A stretch of DNA of 25,276 bases from Smittium culicis (Eukaryota; Kickxellomycota; Harpellomycetes; Harpellales; Legeriomycetaceae), in NCBI GenBank assembly GCA_001970855.1, contig LSSN01002441.1, positions 1 to 25,276 on the forward strand, given 5' to 3'. A model generated the notes under the pieces. That model saw nothing but the letters and a program-made list of their open reading frames with translations, did no database searches and was not told the origin of the DNA. This document shows, one piece after another, positions 8,809 to 22,559 of the stretch. The position numbers were made by a program, and so were the translations under genes. Numbering within the stretch: the stretch's first letter is position 1; each line of letters opens with the position of its first letter.

Positions 8809-11800
8809 TAAAAAATAAACAATGAAATTTTGATGTTTTATTAATTTAAAAAAAATCTTACCTGGATTAAGTTATGATATTTAAATACTCGAGGTCTGTT
8901 ATTTATAATTGAAAATTACTATAGTAGCTTTGGAAAGTTTGAAAAAGCAGTTTGTAGATTTCTAGGGTACAAATAATCCCAAAATAAATTTTGATTTCAA
9001 TATTTTTCTATTATATTGATATAAATATTAATTAAAATATTTTATTATTTAAATTTACTTATAAATCATAAAGATAATTGGATCGATAAAATTATCCGGT
9101 ATGTCTATCTAATTCACGCATGAAAATAAAATAACTACTTAGAAAATACACAATAATTCAAATGAGTTCATATTTTTGCGTATGGGCATGTATTTTTTCA
9201 CCTTTTTCTGGGTTCGATCTTTTGTGAACATTTCGTTAGAATACCAAAAATAATACCAGAATATGTGATTTTTGGTTTGATCATGTATATGCGATTACTT
9301 TATTATCGAAAAATAAATTTTATCACTAATTTTTGACAAGTTAGCTGATAAAATAGAGATAATGTTTATATTATGAAAATAATCAAGCTCGCTTTTTCAA
9401 AAGAAGTTTTATAACTATAAAACTCCCGAAATTGATTAATTTTTTTTCATAATCATCTTATGTTTTATTTCTGGGTATTTATATATATTAATTTATGCTG
9501 AGATTTTTTGTTTAATAATACATCAAAACAATTTTGACTTTAAACGAAATCATCAACACTGCGCTGTTAATATATTGGCGAATATTTTATACTTATTCGA
9601 GGTATCCTTAGTTCATACTGTTAAACATGTTATTATTTATATTTTTTCAAAGTTTTTGGATAAAAAAACGTAATTTAAGAATTTCTTTTAACTTTAAGAT
9701 GCCCAAAGGCAAATTGTATAAGATTTCTGCCTATCTGTACCATGTACGATGATGTTATTAAAAATAAAAATAAAAAAAATTTTTCTTGAAATTTAAATCT
9801 TTGGGTATGTGTTTGTAGTATTTTTTTTGGGAGGGGGATTATTTAATTGCATTTTAATTTTTGTTCCCTATATGATATGGCTTAGAAGAATATTTTTACC
9901 AGAGCCAAAAGTAATAAACGTATAACATCCCCTCTGTCTATTATACAAGTTTTTTATGTCAAAAATATACATATATTATCTTAGCGCATTTAATGCATTA
10001 TACTTTTCTTCTAAATATTTAGCGTCATTTTTTTTTTTTGAACAATTAAATTAATATCACAAGCTTAACATGAGCTAATGATTTTTTTCTTAAATAAACT
10101 TTACAGTATTGTTGAGTAATATGAACATGATCTGATGTTCCCTTTTTGGTTTTCTTTCATTAGTAAGTTCCAGACTGTAAATTTCAGAACCTATTCCGAA
10201 AACATATAATTTTTTTCACTCGTGAGCCATTTCATACTTTAACTTATTATTTCGACTCTATATATCTTCAACTTCATCTCTTACGAAAATAAATATAACC
10301 TGGTTTTTTCTGTAGACTATTTATAGTAGCTTTTAAAAATTTAACTTTACATAAGCTTTCAGTAGTAAAGTAAAATCAAGTTTATATTGTTCACACCTTT
10401 TGGAAATTTTGATTTAGAAAAATTGATTTTATTTTTTTTTAATATCACCTGAATCAATGATTTGACAAGAGAAAATATAATGGTTTTACTTTTTTCATTT
10501 AGATTTATTTTCTAAAATTTGGTTAAAACTGCAAGGAGCTAGATTGAAGATTTTATTTGAATACAAATAGAATGATATATAAGATATAAAGAATTAGAAA
10601 TAGAAATGGGGAAATAAAATATGGGAACAATAATAACTTTGAAAAGCTTAGACACCCCATGGGATGGCTAAGTTCTGGTTTATATACTTAACTTTGAGTA
10701 AATTACTTATAGGCTTTCATATACGGGAGATTTTTTTGAAGTGCGGAAAATTTTTTATTAAAATTTTCCTACTCTTCAAATTATATTTAAAATTCAATAA
10801 GTAAATTCTATCAAATAGTTTAACTTTTTTAGCCAATAATATCGATCGATTTTTCTAGAAAATAATATTCCAAAGAAAAAAGTTCCTCTCGTCTTAAGAA
10901 TCTCATATAATTAGATACTTTGATTTCCTGTCAGTAACAATGTAATGGAAAATAAGTGTTATTATTGGCCAATTAGGAAAATAAGAACCAAGCTCATTAT
11001 AAAAACTGGTTTTATAATAGTACATTTACCATTTTATTATCTTATTATATGTATGTATATATAAAGAAAATGGAATAAGATCGAAATAAAATTTATAATC
11101 AAGAATTTAATTAATAATATTTAAAGATTATACAAAACACTTTCATTTTTATTTTGGAAAAAATTATTATTAATAATAACATTTATGTTAAAGTTCATGC
11201 AAAATATTTGCTTTGTTTCTTATTTTAATTATCGATTATAGTGGTGAAAGTAAATCGATCTTATATTATATTTAATATTACTTAATCTATATAATATCCA
11301 TCTACTATCTAAAAAATAGATTTTACTCTTTCTAATGGATTGTATAGTTTATTAAAATATTCATTCAATACAAAAATGTTGCTGATTTCTTTTTTCGTCA
11401 ATAAATATGAAAAGTATAGATATTTCTGTGGCTTAATTGAAAATACTGAGGTTTTTACCTTTATAAAAGTTTACATATTTTACACAAAGTATTTACTAAT
11501 ATAAAATAAATTTCAAAAATTTATTTATTTTACTTATAAAAAAACATTATTTTTTTATCAACGCTCTAGCTAGTCCAGATACGTTGAATATCATTTCAAT
11601 TTTTACTCGCTAATGACTTAAAAATTTTCCAGGTTCAGTTATAATGAATAGATTTTGCTCCAGAATGAATAATTAACCACAATCTTACGATTTTAAAATT
11701 AAAATAGCATAAACACGCTACAATTATTATATTATTCAAAAAAATATAATTTGCAGAGCTCTTTTAATGATAATCATCCTGCTTTAAGCTACTGATATAA

Positions 11801-13585
11801 GCGATTATGTATGTTTAATGAATTAAAATTTGAAAATAATTTAATATATGGTAAATATTTATTATTGAATAATTGCTATAAAAATGTAAAAAAAAAAATC
11901 TTTAAATTATAGCTTCAATTATAAAAAATTGATTTTTTTCTATAAATCTCATGAATTAAAACTAAATAAAGTATGATACACAAATTAAAATTTTAATTTA
12001 TTGGTTTATATTTATAAAAATCAATAACGATCAACTATACTTAACCTAATGCTATTATCGAGTTAATAACTTATATATATTTTTTTTTTTTTGAAAAAAT
12101 TAAACATCCTATGAAATTTCAATAATTTTATTTATATAATATTTTTTGGATTATTAATTCATGCAATTATTTTTTTAATAGAAAAATCATGATATAAAGG
12201 TAAAGATAGTCTGAATATAATCTAAAAAGGTTTATTGTTAAAAATTATAATAATTATATCTTATAATAGCGAGGTTTATTATTATAGAATTAGGAAGCTG
12301 CAATTTAATAAAAAATGAGTAGTATAATCCAAATGCTTATTACATTTTTTATCTTATTTTTAATATTGTACAATATTCAAGAGATAAACCATTCATTATG
12401 TTCGATTATAAATATTTCTAATAATCTCCAAAAATAGAAAACTCTGAATTCATAAAAAATAAATATAAATTTCTGCATTTATGTTGAGTACTGAGAGAAA
12501 TGCTCTATTATAAATTGAAATTTTATTTTCGGTATACATTATTTTTTTCTATTCATGATTTGACTGCAATGAATTGGAATATTTAAATTTTGATGTTTTT
12601 TTTTGTAATATAGTATAAATGTGGATATGTAGAATCGCCCAAAGAATTCTCTTTAGAGTCATATTCTATACTTCTGATTTTTCTTGTATTTTCTGAAAAT
12701 CACCTTTTAAAACTTAACCTAATTGAATATAATAATGATTTCAAGCAAAATTTGACAGATTAATAAAATCTAATGACACAATAATGACTAATGTAACTTA
12801 TAAATTATAATATAATAAGTATAACAAAACCCATATCATAAAATTTGACATGAAACCAGAAAGGTATAAAAACCGCAACAAAAAGACCAAGAAACATCAT
12901 CGAAAAATAGGAAAAGTTCGAGGAAAATGTAAACAAGGCTAAACTGAAGAATTTATTATTTCATTTAAAATCTTTACTTTTTTTTAGTCAAAAATACTAT
13001 TAATAAAATCACTCTTAATAATCAAATAAACCTTTTATACCAAACTCAAAGCTCCTTATTTTTATATTAAATATAAATCAAACTATAACAAAAAAATACT
13101 TCAATATAAACATGGGCCCTATGATCATACGCTCAAAATAACCTAAGAGTTTGGCCGTAGTAGCTAAAAATTCTACATATATTAGTACTGTATAATCTAT
13201 TATTCAGTTGAAATTGAATTTTTAACTCTATAAGAACCAACTTTTTTTATTCACGGCTTTTATTAAAGTTTGTATAGGTTTGATTTATTTAAATAATTAA
13301 AATCTAGATGTATATTTGATTAATTCGATATATTTAGCTTTTTTGTTTCGTAAATTCTTGTTAAAATACTAAAAAGTTTTATTACGACTAAATATTATTA
13401 TTTGAAAATTATTCACATTATATAAAAATATTTACATAATTTATTATTTAAATTTCAATGTTAATAGTATAAATGATTTTTTTAATTTTCCCTCTTAATC
13501 ATAATTTAAATTTACAGGCTTTGATATATGTATTTTTTGGGAAAATAATTTAATCCGATTCTCTTTTATTACTAGCCTTAATATT

Positions 13586-13603
13586 AAAAAAAAAAAAAAA
13601 AAA
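13586..13603 (+). repeat. Poly-A tract, 18 A
   Basis: An uninterrupted run of 18 A between CTTAATATT and CTAATTT. With T14 at 16893-16906 and A17 at 18837-18853 it is among the longest homopolymers in the window. It could be a remnant retrotransposon tail, but no element body is recognisable beside it. Confidence 0.8.
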
Positions 13604-13963
13604 CTAATTTTATATATTGCTTCAGATTGACTTCCATATGAAAATTTTCCCTCATTATTATCGGTAACATCTTCATTTTTTTATCCCAATAATTTTTAAA
13701 TTTGATCAAATGCTTGATATTTTGATAAATCTACTTTATTATCTAAATTTGATTGTATAGTTCTTATATTAGCTAGATTAGGTTATTTTAATTATCAGAT
13801 AAAAAATTGTTTTATTTCTTTATTCTTTCTCTAGATTTTTTTTTTCAACTCTTATAGAATTGTGAATAGAAATTAATTATTCATATATGAACATTTTATA
13901 TAATTTAACATTCATTCCTCTTTATGAAAATGATTTTTAATTACTTTTATAAATCAATTTGAT

Positions 13964-14044
13964 ATGGTCTTTGATGAAAATGAACTGGAAAATCGTAAAC
14001 ATTATGGGCAAAGAAGCCTGAGAGAGCTGCTCCAGAGATTTTAA
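13964..14044 (+). CDS. Possible 26-codon charged small ORF
   Basis: An ATG at 13964 opens 26 codons ending in TAA at 14042-14044, in a short patch that is clearly GC-richer than the DNA around it. The peptide is highly charged, with an Asp/Glu-rich start and an amphipathic Arg/Leu end (SLRELLQRF). A TATAAAT word lies about 10 nt before the ATG. The length is too small for statistical support, and the patch could instead belong to a decayed gene or an RNA. No homolog is recognised. Confidence 0.18.
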   Translation: MVFDENELENRKHYGQRSLRELLQRF

Positions 14045-16631
14045 GATCATTTTTATTATATAAATCCAGGAAATTATCTTTGTTTATATCTTTTTGTATT
14101 TCATCAACGAAAAGAATGTCAATCAGACTACTGATTCGAAAAAATACTAAAATTTCCCAAACTTTTTGATTCGAAATTTTTTAATAGATCAATTATTTTA
14201 GTATATATAAATAAACTTATCATCACCGAGTTTATAAATTATTTTCTTGAAAATGGTTTTAATTCGTTTCTAGATTAATGAAACTATATTTTATTTAATT
14301 ATTAAATTGATAAAAAATTGATTAGGATTTCATGTCAGCTTTAATTTTTTAATTCAAAAATTTTTAATTTTTCAATGCTTTATTCATAATTAAAGTATCT
14401 TGTGCTAGTAGGCTAAAAATTTTCTTGATTTTGACTTTTTTATTAGCTGATAAATAGTAATTTCATTTTATAGTTATTTTATTTATATCAAATACAGTCA
14501 TATTGATTCCAGTTGATTTTTAGTTCGAAACAATTTTCTTAATTGAATATTCATGCAAAAATTTATAGTTCCATTTTTATTCACTTATTATATAGTCTAT
14601 TATAATCTTGATAGTATTGTTTATAATCGTAGAACACCTTATTTTCAGTTCGATATTTATATTGATAGCTAGAATATGTATTGTATTTTTTTTTTTAGAA
14701 AATTTTACCAAACTGGTTAATCAAATTTAAAATAGGAAAAAAGAAGTTATAAATTAAATTTTTACACTAATCATCCTATAAAGATTCCAATATAAGAAAT
14801 CTTATTTTTTATTTTGGCTCTTTTATTTTAGTGCATTCTATTCTTTAGATTGAAAATTTATCTTAGTTCCATCAAAATTAGTTCTTTGTTGGTTATTCAT
14901 TTTGCTGGAAAAAACTATTTAATTTTGGTCCATATTATTCATGAAATCTCTAAAATATTTCTTTTGAGTTCAATCCAGTGCGTTTAGTTAGCGTGAGGGC
15001 GGATTTTCAGTTTTTTTTTTTCCAGAGCGATCATTATATATTTGAGGTCTTTTTTTTTGGAGAAATGAATGTTTACATATCACCTCTGATGTTTTCAGGA
15101 GATATTCGCAGCTAATTAGTCCATAATTAAAGATAAATGATGCTGTTTTTTTGTAGTTATATTGTATCAAAAAAAAATTCGTGTCATTTCATGTAGTCTT
15201 AGATAGTAGTATTATTATTGAAGATGTTTTTATTTTATGATAAAACAACTATTATAGTTAATTAAATACCCTAGGATTATTTTCTGAACAGGAGTTTCCT
15301 CCAAGTCTTTTCCTTTGTGTCACAAAATATTTATATTATCAATTTCTCAGCTAAGAGTGACATCAAATTTAATTTTCGGAGCAGATTTATAGAAAAAATA
15401 AAGCTTTAAATGTTCAATATTGTAATTTTACTTTTCATTTATCACTATTTTGAAAAAATAATAAAATTTTGAGCTATTTTAAAAGTCAGCTCAATCCTAA
15501 AGAATATAAAAAAAGAGAGATAAAGCTTAAAATCTCTCATTAATATACTCCAAAGCATTGAATTTTGGTTGTTATGAATTTATTAAATTATTCACTTCTC
15601 GGGATAGGCTATTAATCTTGCTTGAAAATATTTTATAGTATATTTCATTATTATAGCACCTTATTAATAGAAGTTTTATAATTGATGCTGATGTAAAAAG
15701 AATGCTTATTTTTGATTTAAACAATAATTTTTTTATATTTTACATTTTCATAATTATTTCCTTAAAAAATAGTATCTTGATTTATCCAATTATCCACATT
15801 CGAGAAAATTTACTATTCTGATTACTTTCAATATGTTTCCTCTACCATACTAGTATTGTTTCAACATCTTTTTAAAATTAATTTGATTTATAGATCTTCA
15901 AAGAAAAGAAATTAAAGTTGGCAAAAATTTACGCCCCAAAATATCTTTGGGATTTTTTTAGAGTTATTTTGTATCATAGTTATTTCAAATTTCCTACTTT
16001 CTCCATTGGAAAATACTATGAAAGATGTTGCAATAAATTTTTTCATAGAAAAAATACATGCATATAATATATTAAAACTTTGATGAATAAAAAAAAAACT
16101 CTATATATAAATATAACCCTAATCATCCCCAAGATAATATTAAGATTTTCAAATCTTATCCTTCCCTTGTCATTTTTTTATCGCTAGTTTTATTATTTCA
16201 TTCAATATTATAGCTTATACTCCTTTATTTCATTTTCACTTTCTTTAGGTAAAAAAAACTTAACAAATATCTAGCTCTTTAAACAGAGTATGAAAAAAAA
16301 AACAAATATTTATACTCATAGTCAATTTTCACACCATAATCAAATTTAATATCGATTTATAGCTTTATATGATGAAATTATCGACTTTTTTAAAATATTT
16401 AAACACACTTAAATATATTACCGACCCAAAACACCTTCTTTTATTTGGTATTGTAAATTTGATCAATTTAATCTAGCACATTCGTTTAACTGTTCTACTA
16501 TTACCATTTTTTAAAGTTTATTTGAAATTTGAAATATAATTAAATGTGAATAATATTTTCTCAGGCAACCTTATTTGCTGTTTTTGTTCTCATCTTAAGT
16601 TTTTTCAGTTAAAGTAAGGCATCGAATTTAC
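14045..16631. other. T-rich AT desert, no gene called
   Basis: The + strand carries clearly more T than A here. A 60-codon minus frame at 14988-15170 starts from a TTG and has a Lys/Asn/Ile/Tyr-rich translation, so I treat it as chance. No array or RNA gene is seen. Confidence 0.5.
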
Positions 16632-16957
16632 TTATTGGTTATAATGATATATTTTGATCTCATAGTGAACCCAATCTCTAAAAAAATATTGAAGGCGATT
16701 ACATACTACAATTCCATCTGTATAATGATATTTTGATTTGAATTTTGTGGCTTCAGTTTTGCTGCTAGATCTCACACTGTTGTTCCAAATTTCATTGGTA
16801 AATTTTCTTTTTAAATTTTAAGGATCTCTGATGACTCGTACATATGATTCTATAGGTTCACTTCCTGGGTTTTTTCTCGCTCTCCGGCATTATTTTTTTT
16901 TTTTTTGCCTTTAATCTCATTTCCGCTGCTAGATGCATATGTTTCCGCCGCTATTCC
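16632..16957 (-). pseudogene. Broken minus-strand coding-like stretch, no start codon
   Basis: On the minus strand one frame is open from 16957 to a TAG at 16852-16850 (35 codons). Fourteen of those codons begin with G, including GCG GCG GAA, GCC GGA GAG and GAA GTG. After the TAG it continues 12 codons to a TAA at 16813-16811. A second frame is then open from 16817 to a TAA at 16634-16632 (61 codons, no Met) and has no stop over that span, where the expected stop rate is near one in ten. A single frameshift near 16815 would join them. The local G+C is raised. This fits a gene or element damaged by one nonsense change and one indel. The first piece is Ala/Gly/Lys/Glu-rich; the second is Ser/Lys/Tyr-rich. 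No family is recognised, and chance openness in A-rich coding strands remains possible. Confidence 0.28.
16919..16954. repeat. Two copies of TTTCCGCYGCTA, 22 bp apart
   Basis: TTTCCGCTGCTA and TTTCCGCCGCTA start at about 16920 and 16942. A further related word GCTGCTAGAT occurs at 16761-16770 and again at 16925-16934. The 10-mer TTCCGCCGCT at 16943-16952 is identical to 24333-24342 in the 3' end of the LINE. Confidence 0.5.
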
Positions 16958-19900
16958 TTAAAATTTTATCGAGTTTTTGCATAATAACTACCATAATCTA
17001 TATTATTTGGATTTCTAGGCCTTTAAAAAGCGCTATAATTTTACTTAAAATAATTTTCTAACTTTTTTTTTTAATTTCTTGAACCAGTTCCATTATTAAA
17101 TTGTGTACGAATAAGTATATTTGAATATTTGTGTTACAGAGTCTTAACTTTATCTCTGAGGATAGTGTTTTACTTTTTATACGATGGTGATAGAGAATTT
17201 TTGTGATTTCTGGTGAGATTTAGTTCATTGAATTTATATTTAGTGCAGATTAATATGATTTGCGTTTCACGAATTAGCCTTAGTGATCCTGAAAAAATTC
17301 TTTCTAGACTTATAATGTTTAGAGAAGCTTCATTAGATATATATACAGAATTTATTGATTTCTATACAATATATGAGATCTGCTAACTTATTTTATTTTC
17401 TTTCTGTTTATAATCTCTGAGAGATTCAATAATAAATTTCTAGTAAATTTCTACAAGGTATTACTTAGTTTTTTGAAAGTTACTTATGTTAATTTTATTA
17501 AATAAATATATTATTTAATTAACATTTATTTTATTATTCTTGTCTAATCTTTTTTAGTTTACATACAGTTTTGCATAAAATTTAAAGAAATAATGTGTTT
17601 AAGGAAAATTTTATAATTTGACTCATCCTCTTTAAAAAAAAAAACTATTTAATTACAAACATTATAAATTTCGATAATCCCCAATAAATATAATACTATA
17701 TAATTTAACCCAATGTAAAATATAATAAAACGATCATATCTTATTATTTACAAAAAACATGATTTTTCTTCTTGATTTACCCTTCTAATGATAGCTATAT
17801 GCCGTATATAAGTATTTAAATTGGAATTTTTGTTTAATTTATATTACAAAATAGTTTTATCTTTACAGTATTATATTATAAATTGATAAAAACGATCGAA
17901 ATTGTTATAATTCCTTAATTTTATGTTTTTTAATGAATAATTAATTGAATTAAAGGATTTATTTCATTTTAATAATAAATAAACCCTTTTATTATATTAT
18001 AATTTAAAAATTAATATATAATTAAATTGGGTATACATTAGATTAGAATTAAATACAACTAAGACGGTTTTTTTATTGTTAATATCGTCTATTTACTATA
18101 AAAATTATATTAAAAACAAAATATTTTTAAATAAATAAAAATTTTTGCACTTTTTTTGGATTTAAGAGTTTTTTGAATTAAACACAAATTTAGAGAAAAG
18201 GATATTTAATTTAGAAAAATTTCAAGAGAGCCAAAATTTTATTTGAATTAGACTATAAAATGAATTTCATAGTGGCGGAAATAATCAGCCTACTTAATTC
18301 AGTAAATATATTTAATAATAACCCTATTAATCTAAATTTATAAACTGGATTTGCTACATTATATTGAAATCACTTTTAAATGTTTTAAAGATGAATGGAA
18401 TGAAATTGGATAGAAAAATATTAATTTTACGAGAAAATTGGTTCAATAATGGGAAATAATAAATTTTAAACAATTTCAAATTGTAATTCAGAGGGAAAGT
18501 TAAGATTAGTTTTTTTTTAATAAAATTAAAAATTTTCATTTTTTTTATTACAACTTATGCAGATTATTTTTACGTAGCTATATGGGAAAACTTTGTGAAT
18601 TCAAAACTAATATTCAAACCTGATTGATATATTAAACTGTGTATATTTTGATAAATGATTCAAAAAATCTGATTTTATGAAATTTATAATAGACGAAGCA
18701 AAAAAATTTTATAGGGCGATCCAGATTCTCAATATTCGACAAAGGTGAAGAATAAACTATGAAAAATAAAAAAATTTCACCAAATAAAATCAGTATTTCT
18801 TAAAATAGACCTGGTTTATACACAGACTTGTATTTCAAAAAAAAAAAAAAAAACTATTGTTTTTTTAAATATATTTATTATTTATTGGATTTTTCATCAA
18901 AAAAAAGTCTTTTAGCCTGTAAAAAATATATGATCTTTTTAAATTTATAAAGATAAATAAAATAAAAAGATATAAACTATTTTATAGTTTATTCCATAAA
19001 ATATAATAACGCTCGGAATATTCAAAGTTAATAAATTTTAATGTATTTTTTTTATAAAATTAACAAAATAATTATGGATAATCCAAGAGTTTACTAATAT
19101 ATCTGGAATTAATTTTGTAGTTATTAAATATTTAAGAGGCTAATCAATTATATTATCATCAAAAAACTGAAATATTAAAACTAAAATAATCAAACATGAT
19201 AATACTACGAAAAAATTTACTCCAGTTTTATAAAAAAAAATGCATAATATAATTAATATATCATTAACAGTTCTAATTCAAAAAATTTTGATAAAAAATT
19301 ATAATAATCAAATTTATATTCAATTTTAATCAAAAATAATGGTAAAAAAATAAAAATAACAATGAATTAAGAGTTTAAAATGAATATACAAATTAAAAGA
19401 AAAAAAAATAAACAAGAGATAAACAAGTATTTAAATCATGCGAGTATACTTAGTAATTTTAAAGCGGAAACAAGATAAAATCTATAAGGCACAAAATGTA
19501 TTTTTCCAACTATCTTTCTAAGAATATATAAGACTTGGATAAAATAATCATACTACAGATATTAATAGCAATTTTGGTAATTATTTTGATTTAAAACGGT
19601 AATGAAATTTTTAAAATGTTACTGATAATAATTATAATTTCTACAAAAAAAATTTTATTCAGTAAAGATAATTTGGCCTAAAAAAGTCTCAATAATTGAA
19701 TAAGTTTCAGAAAATATGAATAGTTTATATTCAAAAAAATAGAAATTACTTATAGACCGGGAAAAAAATCATACTAACAGTTATAAATTAATCAGATAAT
19801 TTCATTCTAAGCAGCTACATAATTTGAGCATAAATTTTCAGATAAATATATTAGGAGATAAAATAAAAGTCTTAACCACTCGTTAAATATACTGAAACTC

Positions 19901-22342
19901 GAAAAATTCTCTTTTTAATACTATTAAACCCCAAATAATAGACTGAACTTACTATAGGATATTTTTTTGGCAAAAAAAAAGAGAAAAATAATTGATTTCC
20001 ATTCAAAACTTCATACGAAAATCGAATAGACCATAATTTATGGTATCTCAAGAGAAAATTCGGAAAATAAATTTAAATAATAAATCAGAATTAAAAATAA
20101 TGTGCGCTGAAGATTTCAATTCAGTCCTATTGAAATACATATACAATCTTATTTAATTTTACCTAGCACATTTTATATTGTATACAAAAACAAGGCCCTT
20201 AAAGTAAAACGGAGTTTAAAACTTTGAAAAAAAAGGGGGCTCAATCTAAATTAAATTTTTCGTGATTAATTAGAATAAATATATAATAAAATAATAAAGA
20301 ACATTAATATAAATTATGAAAATTATTAATTAATTACTTTTATAGTATATATATAAAATGTGTAGCATTGCCCTAGATCATAAGATATAGGTATTATACC
20401 TATCTAAAATATTGCTGTATAATTAAATTGAAAAACAGAAGTGGTTTGTGCTATAAATAAAAATTACGACAAAGAATTATCAATCAATCTCTAAACCAGA
20501 AATAATTTTCTTTGTGAGTATGACTTAAAAGAGGTAATATTAATCAAATTATCGTTATGACACATTTGTAGAGTTTTTTTTTTTTTTCCAGAGTAAAAAT
20601 TTTTTGTAATTTTTTTACATCAAAATTATTCTTTGTGTTAATTATATATTAGTATTTATATTTTGTTTTTAAAATCGCATTATATTTTTATGTCATAATC
20701 TTTAACACTCGTCACAATAGTTATAGACATTGAAACTCTCTACAAAAGGGTAATAATAAAAGGTTTATTTTATAATTACCAAATATAAGTTTTACAAAAA
20801 ACTAATAAAACTATAAAACTTCAAAAAAAATTTCCTTATATATTTAGATTTATTCTAAAAATAGTAATATCCTTTGAACCTAATCAAAATCCTAGTTTAA
20901 ACGACATAAAAAAAATATTTGAAATTTGGGAATTCTCATAAATATATAATTCAAGTTAGAATCAGTATAAATATTTTTGTTTTGTAATGAGGTTATGATA
21001 AAATATCCTGTCTTAGTTCATGAGGAATTAATAAATAATATATATTGGCACTTGATCTTAATTTATTTTTATATATAATCATAATCAAATAGAAAAATAG
21101 CATGATAAAGCTGATATTATATTCGAATAGGAAGCTAGTAGTCCTGGAAAAAAACTAAAGAAATATAATAAAGAAATTTCAAGATTTAATTATTCATTTT
21201 TTACTATAATTTATTACCTTTATCAAATAGTATTATTTTGATTTATAGAAATATAATTTATTCAAAGTAAAATTATATTTTTAGATAATAATTATGAAAA
21301 AAATTATTTAATGAAATAAATGATTATCGAAAGTTTTTAATTTGTATTAGAGATTAAAAATTTTATTAAACTAAATGAGAAATTTTTTGAGGTAGCTAAT
21401 GATTTGATGAATGGATAAAACTTTTTTTGTTATTTAAATAGGCAGAGAAGCGATTGGTGAGGTGTAACATTGATGGAAAATTAATCTAGAAAAATTCCTA
21501 TTAGACAAGGAAAATTATTTGAAATTGGAGTAAAATGTGAATAAAAAGTAGTGAAAATAATAAATTATAAATAAAATAGGTATATTAAAACTTAAAAATT
21601 AGCTATAGCAAATATAAATGACTATATTGAAATGAAATAAAGCGGGAAAAAGAAAAAAAATAAATACTACAAATAAATGAATATCTCAAAAAATTATGCT
21701 TCATAGAAGGTATAGATATTTAAAAATTAGTTTAAAATGTGAAATTTATATTTTTGAAGAGGATCAATAATTTTTGATAAAAGTATATAACAAAAAAAAC
21801 CTGTTTTAATTGTTTTTTACAGAAAAAATTGAGTTGTTGAAATTTTATTATAATTTTTATATTTAATTAAAAATTTTTATGTTATGAAAGTAAAACTGTT
21901 TGTCAAGGGGGGAATAGATGCTGAAATAATTTCTTTATTCGAGTTTTATGACTAGAAAAAACCATATATTCAATTCAATATTCAACAAAATAATATTACT
22001 AATCGTTTTTATATCATAGATTAAGAGAAATGGATAAATTTTAAATAATTCAGATTGAAAATATTTCATTTCCTAATAGTGAAAAAGTTAATGTTATGGA
22101 TATTGTGAATTTATATAAAAATTAAAATTAAAATAAAAATTTCGAAAATAAAATATGCGATCTAGCACTAGCCATATAGTAATATTTTTAAAAATAGATA
22201 AAATAGAATTTTTAATAGTTTGTATATGTGTCGATAGAAGATACTAAAAGGTCTAAATTTAAGCTATAGTGAGTTATGGATCAAAAACAGGCAAAAAAAA
22301 AAAAGTTTATAGTGTAGCAGTTTATGTTTTAAATATAAAGTG
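16958..22342. other. AT-rich desert with a T-to-A strand switch
   Basis: The + strand is T-rich up to about 17,600 and A-rich from about 18,150 (line 19321-19380: A 36, T 16). The open frame 18354-18539 on the minus strand is a hydrophobic Phe/Ile/Lys/Asn product of AT-rich DNA with no early ATG support. An odd-centred inverted repeat ATAGGTAT-T-ATACCTAT lies at 20387-20403, and an A17 run at 18837-18853. Nothing else is recognised. Confidence 0.5.
20387..20403. repeat. 17 bp inverted repeat
   Basis: ATAGGTAT and ATACCTAT are exact reverse complements around a single central T. This is operator-like in shape, but AT-rich DNA yields such repeats often. Confidence 0.45.
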
Positions 22343-22483
22343 TTAATATTCATATATATTCTGAGGATTTTTTTGATCTAATGGAGTCTTATTGAGTAAC
22401 ATTATGCGTTCTTTCGAAGAATTGGAATTTTCCTGGGGCTTCAAAGTTACTTCTAGGTTTTGAATTGGAGTTTCTGAAGTCAT
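22343..22483 (-). CDS. Possible 46-residue hydrophilic small protein
   Basis: On the minus strand an ATG at 22483-22481 opens 46 codons ending in TAA at 22345-22343. The upstream in-frame stop is the TAA about 8 codons before the ATG. The peptide is well mixed: a Thr/Ser/Glu/Pro-rich start (MTSETPIQNLEVTL), a central Asn/Ser/Lys/Glu/Arg part and a Pro/Gln/Asn/Tyr end. That is unlike the Phe/Ile/Lys/Asn products usual for this DNA. G or C occupies position 1 in 18 of 46 codons, against 13 at positions 2 and 3. Local G+C is raised. A TATATAG word lies about 40 nt upstream of the ATG. It sits about 75 bp left of the perfect 8 bp array. The + strand also has an open piece here. No family is recognised. 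Confidence 0.33.
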   Translation of the reverse strand: MTSETPIQNLEVTLKPQENSNSSKERIMLLNKTPLDQKNPQNIYEY

Positions 22484-22559
22484 AGTTATCTGATTTTTTT
22501 CGGTTATTATACTATATAAAAATGAGTTTAAACTATGAATTATTTTTAATTTGTTTGTT

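Larger units (their letters stand above)
6559..13963. other. Long AT-rich desert
   Basis: More than 7 kb of A/T-rich sequence with dense stops on both strands. Notable items are a C12 run at 6862-6873, a short tandem ATCATGA repeat at 8790-8808, many A and T runs of 8-10, and a small GC-richer patch at 10621-10671 (a 16-codon ATG frame, too short to call). I see no gene, tRNA or array. Confidence 0.55.

Noticed and set aside
9205..9225. GGGTTCGATCT as a tRNA T-loop
   Set aside because: There is no matching T stem, no acceptor stem and no anticodon arm upstream. Other TTCGAA-like words in the window also lack the flanking stems.
14988..15170. 60-codon minus-strand frame
   Set aside because: It has a TTG start, Lys/Ile/Asn/Tyr-rich composition and no motif; not distinguishable from chance.
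18354..18539. 61-codon minus-strand frame
   Set aside because: It is a low-complexity hydrophobic Phe/Ile/Lys/Asn product. Hand counts over 18181-18840 show no codon-position G+C bias on the opposite strand frame either.
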